Positions 6,267 to 12,613 of a stretch of 13,220 nucleotides of DNA are shown here, in pieces. The position numbers and the translations under genes are program-made. Within the stretch, counting starts at the first letter, position 1, and the number at the start of each line of letters is the position of its first letter. This DNA is from CAYUUW01 sp964448005 (GTDB lineage: Bacteria; Patescibacteriota; Gracilibacteria; UM-FILTER-43-11): the NCBI GenBank assembly GCA_964448005.1, contig CAYUUW010000038.1, positions 1 to 13,220 of the forward strand, in the 5' to 3' direction. Under the pieces are notes generated by a model that saw nothing but the letters and a program-made list of their open reading frames with translations, did no database searches and was not told the DNA's origin.

Positions 6267-6532
6267 CCGAGCCCGAAGCCAAAATCATCGCCCTCATCGA
6301 AAAGAATCCCTACCTTTCCGGAGAGCTTAAAAAGCGCTACATTCTGGCGCTGTTCCTGATGGACCGCAAAGACCAGGAGGAATACCTTCAGGTGATGCGG
6401 GCTTTCGACTACCGCTGCAATGCCGTGGAGCGGGGCATGTTCGTGCTTCAGGCCGACCAGGAGCAGAAGCTGATGAAGAGCGTGCAGGAAGTGAAGGAGG
6501 ACATTCTGCGCAAGATCCATTCATCCCATTAG
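6263..6532 (+). CDS. Hypothetical small helical protein, third operon gene (89 aa)
   Basis: The family is not recognised. The start forms an ATGA overlap with the stop of the second gene (6263-6266), a sign of coupled translation; no Shine-Dalgarno sequence is visible. The whole chain looks like a bundle of three or four amphipathic helices: EAKIIALIEKN, GELKKRYILALFLMDRK, QEEYLQVMRAFDYRCNAVERGM and QEQKLMKSVQEVKEDILRK. No signal peptide or membrane segment. With the two preceding genes it forms a tightly linked small-protein trio that is likely made in fixed proportions, perhaps as one complex (inference). Confidence 0.7.
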   Translation: MTEPEAKIIALIEKNPYLSGELKKRYILALFLMDRKDQEEYLQVMRAFDYRCNAVERGMFVLQADQEQKLMKSVQEVKEDILRKIHSSH

Positions 6533-6537
6533 CAAAA

Positions 6538-7485
6538 ATGCTCGACCAAGCTGCAGACATCCTAGGCGATTTGGCTTCCCCCCAAAAAAATGCCTTGGAC
6601 AAGCTGAGGGGGGCCACCCAAGAAGGCCTCGATCAGCTGAGGCAAGGCGTGTCGAATGCCGGGGCGCTCTTCGAGAAAATGAGAGGCGCCCTGCAGCAGG
6701 ACATTAGCGAAAAGGGGCTCAGCGGAACCCAGGCCCAGGAGGCCGCTGCGAAATGCGAAACGCTGATCGACGAGTTCTGCAGGGAGGCAGCCATGGCGAG
6801 CCCTGAAGCAGGCGCCATAGAGGCTTTCCTGGGGAAAGTGGGGGCGGCCACCGGAATAGAAGGGGGAAGCGGCCTGATCCAGCAGATCAGGGATTCCGAA
6901 CTGTTCCAGGAAGCCCTGGAGATTTACGCCGGATTCATCGAAACCAAGGCTCCGGAGGAGATGGATTGGATGGACAGGCTCACCCTGTGGCTAAGAGGAC
7001 GGTTCCTCAAAAAAGAGGAGGCTGCCGAGCCTCAAGCCCCTTCGGCAGAAACCCCTGCTCCCGCCCCTGCGGCCGGAGCGGAAAGCGAGGCTGGCGCCCT
7101 CAGCCCCGCCGCCGCCGAGCAGTTGAGGCTCCTGGACGAGAAAGCGCCTCCGCCCACCTTTGCGGAGCTGATGGAAAGCAGCGCAGCGACCGAAAGCCTG
7201 CTGGAAGGCTCGCAGGAGCTGGCGGACAAGAGGCGGGCCGCGCAGGCCCATTTGGACAAAAGGCTGCAGGGGCAAGCGATTCCCGGAAAGATCAGCCTTC
7301 TCCCGAACGGCTTCGCTCTGCAGAAAGAAGGCGCCGTCGACCAGCGCTTCGCCGTATCCACGAACGAGCAGGGCCAGCTCATGCTCGCCAAGGAGGGCGG
7401 CCCAAGCCTTCCCTGGGACGGAAACGTGGAAGGCCTCGGCCCAAAGATTCAGGAGCTGGAGGTGCCCAGCCAAGCCCCGCAATAG
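6538..7485 (+). CDS. Hypothetical helical protein with Ala/Pro/Glu linker and C-terminal beta module, fourth operon gene (315 aa)
   Basis: The family is not recognised. The ATG at 6538 lies five bases behind the preceding stop and has an A-rich leader (TTAGCAAAA). Residues 1-160 look helical and amphipathic, with two Cys (CETLIDEFC, 73-81) and an aromatic end (MDWMDRLTLWLRGRF). Residues 161-195 are a low-complexity Ala/Pro/Glu linker (ETPAPAPAAGAESEAG). Residues 196-250 are again helical and charged. Residues 250-310 look like a short beta module (ISLLPNGFALQKEG, QRFAVSTNEQGQLMLAKEGG). No signal peptide and no membrane helix. The linker-plus-module design recurs in the next gene, which suggests related building blocks in an assembled structure. 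Confidence 0.7.
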   Translation: MLDQAADILGDLASPQKNALDKLRGATQEGLDQLRQGVSNAGALFEKMRGALQQDISEKGLSGTQAQEAAAKCETLIDEFCREAAMASPEAGAIEAFLGKVGAATGIEGGSGLIQQIRDSELFQEALEIYAGFIETKAPEEMDWMDRLTLWLRGRFLKKEEAAEPQAPSAETPAPAPAAGAESEAGALSPAAAEQLRLLDEKAPPPTFAELMESSAATESLLEGSQELADKRRAAQAHLDKRLQGQAIPGKISLLPNGFALQKEGAVDQRFAVSTNEQGQLMLAKEGGPSLPWDGNVEGLGPKIQELEVPSQAPQ

Positions 7486-7503
7486 AAAAATCAAAATTCA
7501 CCC

Positions 7504-8817
7504 ATGATCCGAACGAGCTGCCGCCAAAGCACCTGGAAAGAAAAAAACCGCCGAAGGCTGTTCTTCAACGACGGCCCGGACAGCGCAACTGCTGCGGCGA
7601 CTGAAGGAGCCGAAGCTGCAGCTGAAACAGATGCAGGCACAGAAGCGGCCGCACCCTTGGATGAGAAAGGCGCCATGGACGAAAACGAGAACGATAGCTT
7701 TGCGGAGCTGGATAAAACCGGAATGGCTTTGGAGTGGCAACTGTGGAGCCTGGCGAACAGCGAGGGGGTGAAGTTGGATCCTCCAACGGAAGCCGTTGAC
7801 GGAGAAGGGGCGAGCGCCCAACTGGAAAGCCAGCTGGCGGGAATGGCCAGCAGCCAAGGGGCGCATGAAAATATCTACGCCCAGCCGGAAGCTGCTCCGT
7901 CCGCCGCGACAGAAAGAACGCCCTGGGCGCAGGCCGCAGTCGCAGAAGAATCTTCGCAATCTCCTTACGACTACACTCCGCCAAAAGCAGAAGAAAGCCC
8001 AACTCCTGCAGCATCCGAAACATCCGAAGAAGCCAAATCAGAAGAGGGTGGCGAGAAAGCCGAAGACGAGAAAAAAGTAGAAGATGCCAAAGAAAAAGAG
8101 GGAAGCTCAGGCATGAAAGAAATGGTCAAAAAATTCGGAGAGTTTGCCAAGCTGTTCAAAGATATTTTGGGTCCGCTGTGGGAGGCGGTGATGAAAGGCG
8201 ACATGGAAGCGTTGGAAACTGCAGGGGAAATTGTTGAAGGCGTAACAAAAAAGGGGGTGGAAGCCACCATGGAGGGCGTTAAAGAAGACACTGAAGGCAT
8301 CAAAGATGCCTTAAGAGGAAAGCCCTTAGACAGATTGTTCCAGCTCAAGGGAGATACCACGGGAGAGGGGATGGCCAAACTATTCCGGGAAGCCAGCGAG
8401 AATTGGAAGCCGGAAAGGGAGGGGGACAAGAATCCTTTCCTTAAAACACCTGAATATCCTGGGCTGATGGGCCCAGGAATACGAAATGGAATCGAAGAGG
8501 GGCTAAAGATTAATGTGGACAGCCTGGTGGCAGATGAATCAGGTGGAACCGTGATGGCTTTCGAGAAAGGGGGAAGAAATTACAAAGCAAACTTCAGCCA
8601 GGATTCCGCTGGAAATTGGATCTTGGAATTGAGCCAAAGCAACGGACAGGAGGAATTCCCGATCACCGCAGAAGGAGGCTTCCCCCTGCAGAGCATGGAC
8701 ATGGCTAGCGTGGAAGCGGTTTTAAGAGAACTGACCCGGCCCGCTCCGGCCCCCGCCGGAGAGCCAGCTTCTGGCGAGGCTCCGGCTCCAAGCGGGCAAG
8801 ACGCTCCTGCCGCCTAA
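7504..8817 (+). CDS. Hypothetical modular acidic protein with Lys/Glu linker, fifth operon gene (437 aa)
   Basis: The family is not recognised. The ATG at 7504 is the first start behind the preceding stop; its leader is A-rich and lacks a Shine-Dalgarno sequence. The N-terminus is basic (residues 1-20), then Ala/Glu-rich and probably disordered (27-60). Residues 62-115 may be a small helical unit. Residues 125-203 are low complexity, Pro/Ser and then Glu/Lys-rich (SEEGGEKAEDEKKVEDAKE). Residues 203-275 are amphipathic helix with apolipoprotein-like repeats (EIVEGVTKKGVEATMEGVK). Residues 335-412 form a beta-type module (GTVMAFEKGGRNYKANF, GNWILELSQSNG) plus a helix, and an Ala/Pro tail ends the protein. 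No signal peptide or membrane helix. A later ATG at 7675 (MDENEND) is an alternative start. Codons in 7960-8660 are visibly richer in A than in the neighbours. Confidence 0.65.
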   Translation: MIRTSCRQSTWKEKNRRRLFFNDGPDSATAAATEGAEAAAETDAGTEAAAPLDEKGAMDENENDSFAELDKTGMALEWQLWSLANSEGVKLDPPTEAVDGEGASAQLESQLAGMASSQGAHENIYAQPEAAPSAATERTPWAQAAVAEESSQSPYDYTPPKAEESPTPAASETSEEAKSEEGGEKAEDEKKVEDAKEKEGSSGMKEMVKKFGEFAKLFKDILGPLWEAVMKGDMEALETAGEIVEGVTKKGVEATMEGVKEDTEGIKDALRGKPLDRLFQLKGDTTGEGMAKLFREASENWKPEREGDKNPFLKTPEYPGLMGPGIRNGIEEGLKINVDSLVADESGGTVMAFEKGGRNYKANFSQDSAGNWILELSQSNGQEEFPITAEGGFPLQSMDMASVEAVLRELTRPAPAPAGEPASGEAPAPSGQDAPAA

Positions 8818-8826
8818 AAATAAAGC

Positions 8827-9987
8827 ATGTCCCACGAAAAGGCTCCAAACCAGGATCCATCGGCCGCTCCGCAGGAAGGGTCGGGGATGTTGGACGTGCT
8901 GAAAAAAGCCATGAGCGATGAGGGGGGCGTGAAGAAAGAGCTTTTGGGATTGGCCGAAAGCGTCCACCCGGAGCTGAAGAAATTGCTGGAAAACCTGATG
9001 GCCCAAGCGCTTCTGCTGCTGACCATCGTGGAGGGTTCTGACGAAGGCGAAGAACCGGAGAAGGGAACGCCGACATCGCCCACCCATGCGGCGATTCCAA
9101 CCCATGGCCAAAAAAGATCCGATGCCGCCCTGCCAAGCCAAAGAAAAGGACCGACGGAAAAAGGAGAAAATGCGCCTGAATCAAATAAGGGAAAGAAAGT
9201 CAGCCAATTGGCCACCAATTTCTTCTCCCTGCGCTTCCACAAGAAAAACGGAGAGCTGAGAGACCGAAGCAGCATCAAAAGCGGATTGGCCAAGTATGCG
9301 GTTGAAAAAGGCTGCTATCCTTCGGACTTCCTTATTGCGGGGGAGCCTCTTTTTAAAGACGGACTGGGAACCTTCGAAGAATTCAAGCAGCGGTTGGATG
9401 TGCTGGTGCATCCCAGCATCACCGATCCAAGGGAAAGAGCCAGGCAAAAAGCCATTCTGGCCTCCTATGCGGCCGGAGGATCCTACCAGATCGTTCTAGG
9501 GATTCATTCGGAAAAAAAAGGCTGGCCGATCACCGGGGAGGATCCGGAAAAAGACGCAAGGAACCTTTACGATTTCTTCGGCTCCATCGACACCCAAATC
9601 GATTTGTTCAAGGCCATTGTCAATCCCATTTGGAAAAAATACGAAGGCGACCCCGGGGCAGCCGGTGTGGCCTACTATTCCGGTTCCGCAGCCGAGTACA
9701 AGAAAAATCCAAGAGATCGAAAATGGATTGTGCCCCAGTGGGGAGTGAGCCCGGATGTGGACGTGAACGATTACTCTCCCGATAAGCCGATTCGGGGCTC
9801 CATACGGTCCTACGCTCTGGAAACAGAAAAGTTTTTTGCCCAATTCAAAAAGGAAATGCCGGGCCTAAATCCCATCGACTATTATGCCATGGCCATTGAA
9901 TGGATCGAAAGCAAGGGCACCGAGCTGCACGACCGGATCAAGGAAAGGCACAGCAAAGGAATGATGGATTCGATTGTGCTGACGTAG
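8827..9987 (+). CDS. Hypothetical protein with lysozyme-fold-like C-terminal region, last operon gene (386 aa)
   Basis: The ATG at 8827 lies nine bases behind the previous stop with an A-rich leader (CTAAAAATAAAGC). Residues 20-70 are a helical, partly hydrophobic unit (LLENLMAQALLLLTIVEG), too short and polar-flanked for a clear membrane anchor. Residues 71-125 are a disordered Pro/Lys/Glu linker. Residues 125-386 are a folded domain. Within it, the order AILASYAAGGSYQIVLGIHSE (209-229), FFGSIDTQIDLFKAIVNPIWKKYEGD (250-275) and AGVAYYSGSAAEYKKNP (279-295) recalls lysozyme-like muramidases (SLT and the N-acetylmuramidase family PF11860): ASxGxfQIxG, QLxxFxxxI and FAxxYNGxxY. A catalytic Glu cannot be assigned with confidence. 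No signal peptide is present. So it is a candidate murein-binding or murein-cleaving protein, at low confidence; the gene itself is clear. Confidence 0.7.
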   Translation: MSHEKAPNQDPSAAPQEGSGMLDVLKKAMSDEGGVKKELLGLAESVHPELKKLLENLMAQALLLLTIVEGSDEGEEPEKGTPTSPTHAAIPTHGQKRSDAALPSQRKGPTEKGENAPESNKGKKVSQLATNFFSLRFHKKNGELRDRSSIKSGLAKYAVEKGCYPSDFLIAGEPLFKDGLGTFEEFKQRLDVLVHPSITDPRERARQKAILASYAAGGSYQIVLGIHSEKKGWPITGEDPEKDARNLYDFFGSIDTQIDLFKAIVNPIWKKYEGDPGAAGVAYYSGSAAEYKKNPRDRKWIVPQWGVSPDVDVNDYSPDKPIRGSIRSYALETEKFFAQFKKEMPGLNPIDYYAMAIEWIESKGTELHDRIKERHSKGMMDSIVLT

Positions 9988-10017
9988 GAATTTGATTTGC
10001 GAAAAATTTCGTAGCGC

Positions 10018-10031
10018 CGGACAATTGTCTG
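10018..10031. other. Short palindrome between convergent genes
   Basis: CGGACAATTGTCTG is a 14-base palindrome with one G-T pair. It lies in the 51-base gap between the operon end (9987) and the tyrS stop (10039). A second small inverted repeat, CGAAAAATTTCG, lies just upstream of it. They may serve as a weak bidirectional terminator; no T-run is present. Confidence 0.3.
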
Positions 10032-10038
10032 ACGTTGC

Positions 10039-11211
10039 TTAAACGATCTTAGCGAAGCGCCGCTTTCCCACCTGCACCACCATGCCGGCCTTCAGGCGCA
10101 CCGTCGCATTGGGATCGCTGATCTTTTCGCCGTCGATCTTCACTCCGCCCTGCTCCATGGCCCGGCGGCCGTCCGACTTTGTCTCGATCAGCCCGCACAG
10201 CTCCAAAAGGTCGATAATGTTCCTGTCCCCGCTCAGCTTGAATTCCGGCATTTCGTCGGGCAGGCCGCCCTTCTGGAAGACTGCGAAAAAATTCTTTTCC
10301 GCCTGGGACGCCGCCTCTGGGCCATGGTAGAGCTTTACGATATCCCCTGCCAGCTTCACCTTGGCGTCGCGGGGATTGCTGCCGCCTTTCAGGCTTTGGT
10401 CGACCTCATCGATTTCCTTCAGGGGCACATCCGTGCACAGCAGGAAATACTTGATGATCAGGGCGTCGCTCATGCTCATCACCTTGCCGAACATGTCCGC
10501 AGGCTCATCGGCGATGTTGATGACGTTGCCGTAGCTCTTGCTCATCTTGCGCCCGTCTGTGCCTTCGATCAGCGGCGTGGTGAGCACGCATTTTTCCTTG
10601 CCCTTGTAGGCCTGCAGCAAGGTGCGGCCCGCCAGCATGTTGAACAGCTGGTCGTTCCCGCCGATCTCCAGATCCACCTCCATGTGCACCGAATCGTAGC
10701 CCTGCATGAGGGGGTAGAAGAATTCATGCAGGCCGATAGGCTTGCCTGCCTGCAGGCGCTTCTGGTACATGTCGCGCTCGATCATCTGCTGCACCGTGAA
10801 GTGCTGCGCCAGCTCCACAATGTTCTGGAAGCTGAGCTGGGAGAGCCAATCGCCGTTGTAGACGACCTGCGCCCGGTCCAGATCCAGGATCTTGCTGGCC
10901 TGCTGCTTGTAGGTGTGGAAGTTCTGCTCGATTTCGGCGGTGGTCAAAGGCTGCCTCATGGCGTCCTTGTCCGAAGTGTCGCCGATCAGCGCCGTGAAGC
11001 TGCCGATCAGAAAGATGACCTCGTGCCCGGCGTTCTGAAAATCGCGCAGCTTGCGCAGGGGTACGGCGTTGCCCAAGTGGATGCGGGTGGAGGTGGCGTC
11101 AATCCCCATGTAGACACGGAGAGGCTTGCCGGCCTTGAGCTTTTCCTCCAGGGCTTTGCGGGGAACCACGTCGTGCACGCCGCGGCCGAGGAGCTGATGG
11201 AAGTCAGTCAT
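10039..11211 (-). CDS. tyrS: Tyrosyl-tRNA synthetase
   Basis: Class Ic aminoacyl-tRNA synthetase that charges tRNA-Tyr with tyrosine in the cytoplasm. The 390 residues have the full bacterial length. Visible are the HIGH-type motif RIHLGN (about 43-48), the tyrosine pocket segments YNGDWL and LMQGYDSVHMEVDLEIGGNDQ (169-187), the KMSKS loop GRKMSKSYGN (220-229), and a C-terminal S4 RNA-binding domain (GGVKIDGEKISDP...GMVVQVGKRRF). The KMSKS form and sequence place it with the TyrZ-like clade rather than the Bacillus stearothermophilus type. Start: ATG 11209-11211 (MTDFHQLL) is preferred over the in-frame ATG at 11233-11235, because the latter lies inside the likely -10 element. The gene is probably transcribed alone; no T-box leader is possible in the very short 5' UTR. 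Confidence 0.97.
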   Translation of the reverse strand: MTDFHQLLGRGVHDVVPRKALEEKLKAGKPLRVYMGIDATSTRIHLGNAVPLRKLRDFQNAGHEVIFLIGSFTALIGDTSDKDAMRQPLTTAEIEQNFHTYKQQASKILDLDRAQVVYNGDWLSQLSFQNIVELAQHFTVQQMIERDMYQKRLQAGKPIGLHEFFYPLMQGYDSVHMEVDLEIGGNDQLFNMLAGRTLLQAYKGKEKCVLTTPLIEGTDGRKMSKSYGNVINIADEPADMFGKVMSMSDALIIKYFLLCTDVPLKEIDEVDQSLKGGSNPRDAKVKLAGDIVKLYHGPEAASQAEKNFFAVFQKGGLPDEMPEFKLSGDRNIIDLLELCGLIETKSDGRRAMEQGGVKIDGEKISDPNATVRLKAGMVVQVGKRRFAKIV

Positions 11212-11233
11212 TTTTGTGGGGTTTGCAGACCGC

Positions 11234-11242
11234 ATTGTATCA
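11234..11242 (-). promoter_or_regulatory. Extended -10 element of tyrS
   Basis: On the minus strand TGATACAAT is an extended -10 (TGn followed by TACAAT, 5 of 6 matches). No good -35 is seen at 17-18 bases. The predicted start, near 11227, leaves about 16 leader bases before the ATG at 11211 and excludes the upstream ATG at 11235, which overlaps the -10. The region 11243-11414 upstream holds no gene that I can see, only a 7-bp hairpin (11304-11310/11315-11321). Confidence 0.5.
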
Positions 11243-11414
11243 GAGTCCGGCCTGGAAGTCGGTGTCTTTTGTGGCTTCGCCTTTAGGGCAGTCGCTCAGA
11301 GGGCTCCGATCTCCATCGGAGGACGTAGGAGCCTCTATCTAATCGGACCTACTCAGGACTTTGCGCTCATTCTTTTTCAAGAAAAAACCCACCTATGAAG
11401 AAGGGGCCAATTGG

Positions 11415-11443
11415 AAAACCCCCGAACTGTTAAGTTTTGGGGG
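11415..11443 (-). terminator. Intrinsic terminator of the 11452-11976 gene
   Basis: Read on the minus strand, CCCCC (11443-11439), an AAAACTT arm, a short loop, an AGTTC arm and GGGGG (11423-11419) form a stem that is followed directly by TTTT (11418-11415). The stem starts nine bases behind the stop codon at 11452. Confidence 0.65.
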
Positions 11444-11451
11444 TCTAGGCA

Positions 11452-11976
11452 TCAGGGCTGGATCTCTGGCTTTTCGGGAGCAGGCTCCACAGGAGCGTAG
11501 ATCGCCCAATGAAAATCCGCTTCCGTGTTCCGATCCTTCTGATCATGGTAGCGGCCAATGGCCGCATCGGTGAGGCTGCTGTCGCCTTCTCGGAGTGCAA
11601 CCTTCAGGCCTCCAAAGAAAGTCTTGTCGACCCGATGGACGACCAGAACGTCGTCGTGAGGACAATGATAGACGATGAACATTTCGCTGTCCTGCGACTG
11701 GTAGAGCCCCTCCCGATCCACATGGGCAAGGCTTTCTCCTTTCTCGGAGCTGAGCTTCAAAGGAAGAACAAGGGTCATCCTGTTCTTTCCCCAGCTGATC
11801 TCGCTCCTCACTCGCGATCGCCTCTTCTCATCCATTTCCTCTTGGATACGGATGATGGTGCCATCGTCCGCCTGCCACGTGCCCAGGCAATCCTCGGCCA
11901 TGAATTCGCTCTCTAGCCAGAGGACAAGGCAAAATGTAAGGACCAGGGCCGCAAAAAAAGACATCCGTTTGCTCAT
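11452..11976 (-). CDS. Hypothetical secreted protein (174 aa)
   Basis: The start at 11974-11976 is chosen because AAAGGAGC (11981-11988) is a good Shine-Dalgarno sequence before it, and because the chain then begins with a typical export signal: MSKRMS, a hydrophobic core FFAALVLTFCLVLWL and a possible signal peptidase I site after ESEFMA. The upstream TTG/ATG-extended frame is rejected. The mature part begins CLGTWQADDGTIIRIQEE, a pattern like the start of small beta-barrel (lipocalin-like) domains. It continues with alternating strands (RMTLVLPLKL, DDVLVVHRV, GGLKVALRE) and ends Pro-rich (PVEPAPEKPEIQP). The family is not recognised; barrel fold is only inferred. It likely acts outside the cytoplasmic membrane. 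It is flanked by its own promoter-like region and terminator. Confidence 0.75.
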   Translation of the reverse strand: MSKRMSFFAALVLTFCLVLWLESEFMAEDCLGTWQADDGTIIRIQEEMDEKRRSRVRSEISWGKNRMTLVLPLKLSSEKGESLAHVDREGLYQSQDSEMFIVYHCPHDDVLVVHRVDKTFFGGLKVALREGDSSLTDAAIGRYHDQKDRNTEADFHWAIYAPVEPAPEKPEIQP

Positions 11977-12063
11977 GCAAGCTCCTTTGGGCTTCGCCCC
12001 GATGATTGTTAGGATCATGGCTCAAGCTCACCCACTGCATGGGAGTCGGTCAAGCACAGTTAT

Positions 12064-12091
12064 AATTTAACATAATTCATAATTTTATCAA
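12064..12091 (-). promoter_or_regulatory. Probable promoter in AT-rich stretch upstream of the secreted protein gene
   Basis: On the minus strand TTGATA (12086-12091) and TAAATT (12064-12069), the latter preceded by TGT, are 16 bases apart within a very AT-rich stretch (12059-12102). Several alternative -10-like hexamers overlap, so the exact one is uncertain. The start would leave about 80 leader bases before the ATG at 11976. Confidence 0.4.
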
Positions 12092-12112
12092 ATTAAATAG
12101 GAGGATTTCCGG

Positions 12113-12155
12113 AAAAAAACCCGCCCTGATCCCGAGTTCTCGGGACGAAGGGCGG
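12113..12155 (-). terminator. Strong intrinsic terminator of the lipoprotein gene
   Basis: CCGCCCT (12121-12127) pairs with AGGGCGG (12149-12155), and inside it CCCGAG (12131-12136) pairs with CTCGGG (12139-12144). Read on the minus strand the stem is followed by G and seven T (12120-12113). It lies 24 bases behind the stop codon at 12180. Confidence 0.85.
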
Positions 12156-12179
12156 ATGGGGCCATTTGGCGTGTTGGCT

Positions 12180-12557
12180 TCACGGGGCAGTTTCCGACCC
12201 AGGCTTGCGCCTCTCTTCTGCCCGTCCGGCAATGACCATGCCGTCCTTGATGGCAATGGCCATTTTTTGCCCGTCGGACATGAGGCAGTCATAGGTTTCG
12301 GCATCTGGAGGGAGCGTGCCCCCTGTTGGGCCAATTTCGAGGAATTGCCGGGTTTCCCCGCCAACGGCCCTGTGGCACTCCAGCGTGATGGCAAAATACG
12401 TGCTGGCCAGCGTGGAGGCCTGCCGGTCGACGGGACCGAAAACAGCCGGACCTTGGGCGGCCTTGGCCACATCCGCGGCTGCGGGCTCGGGTTGAGAGGA
12501 TTGAGATTGGCAGGCCAACAGGCCCGCGATGGAAAGGAGGACAACGAGCTTGCGCAT
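12180..12557 (-). CDS. Small hypothetical lipoprotein (125 aa)
   Basis: The N-terminus MRKLVVLLSIAGLLAC is a lipoprotein signal peptide: two basic residues, a hydrophobic core and the lipobox LLAC with Cys16 as the predicted lipidated residue. Gln at the next position argues for no inner-membrane retention in organisms with a Lol system. The mature chain begins with a Ser/Gln/Pro/Glu linker (QSQSSQPEPAAA) and then a roughly 80-residue domain with two Cys (ECHRAVG and YDCLMSDGQ) that may form a disulphide. The end has strand pattern (KMAIAIKDGMVIAGR). The family is not recognised. The ATG at 12555-12557 coincides with the transcription start predicted from the promoter at 12564-12592, so the mRNA is probably leaderless; no Shine-Dalgarno sequence is present. 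It has its own strong terminator. Confidence 0.8.
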   Translation of the reverse strand: MRKLVVLLSIAGLLACQSQSSQPEPAAADVAKAAQGPAVFGPVDRQASTLASTYFAITLECHRAVGGETRQFLEIGPTGGTLPPDAETYDCLMSDGQKMAIAIKDGMVIAGRAEERRKPGSETAP

Positions 12558-12563
12558 GCTAAA

Positions 12564-12592
12564 TTAATAGCATTTATTTTATTTTTTGTCAA
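12564..12592 (-). promoter_or_regulatory. Promoter of the lipoprotein gene, predicting a leaderless mRNA
   Basis: On the minus strand TTGACA (12587-12592, perfect), a 17-base AT-only-like spacer and TATTAA (12564-12569) with extended element TGC (12570-12572). The usual distance of about seven bases from the -10 box puts the transcription start at or within a base or two of the A of the ATG (12557). Confidence 0.7.
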
Positions 12593-12613
12593 TAAATGAC
12601 TAACTAAGGGGGC

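Noticed and set aside
6966..7604. Plus-strand 212-codon frame overlapping operon genes four and five
   Set aside because: Arg/Pro/Gly-rich out-of-phase frame. I considered that its end (HDPNELPPKHLERKK) might be the true N-terminus of gene five joined by a slip on the A-run at 7541-7547, but it has no own start codon there, and gene five has an in-frame ATG at 7504.
10324..11286. Long plus-strand open frame of 320 codons opposite tyrS
   Set aside because: It is the antisense shadow of tyrS; its His/Val/Leu/Gln-rich composition is typical of a complementary-strand frame, and tyrS is certain.
11212..11451. T-box or other riboswitch before tyrS
   Set aside because: The probable promoter is only about 20 bases before the start codon, so no room is left for a leader element, and the 11243-11414 sequence has no T-box landmarks that I can see.
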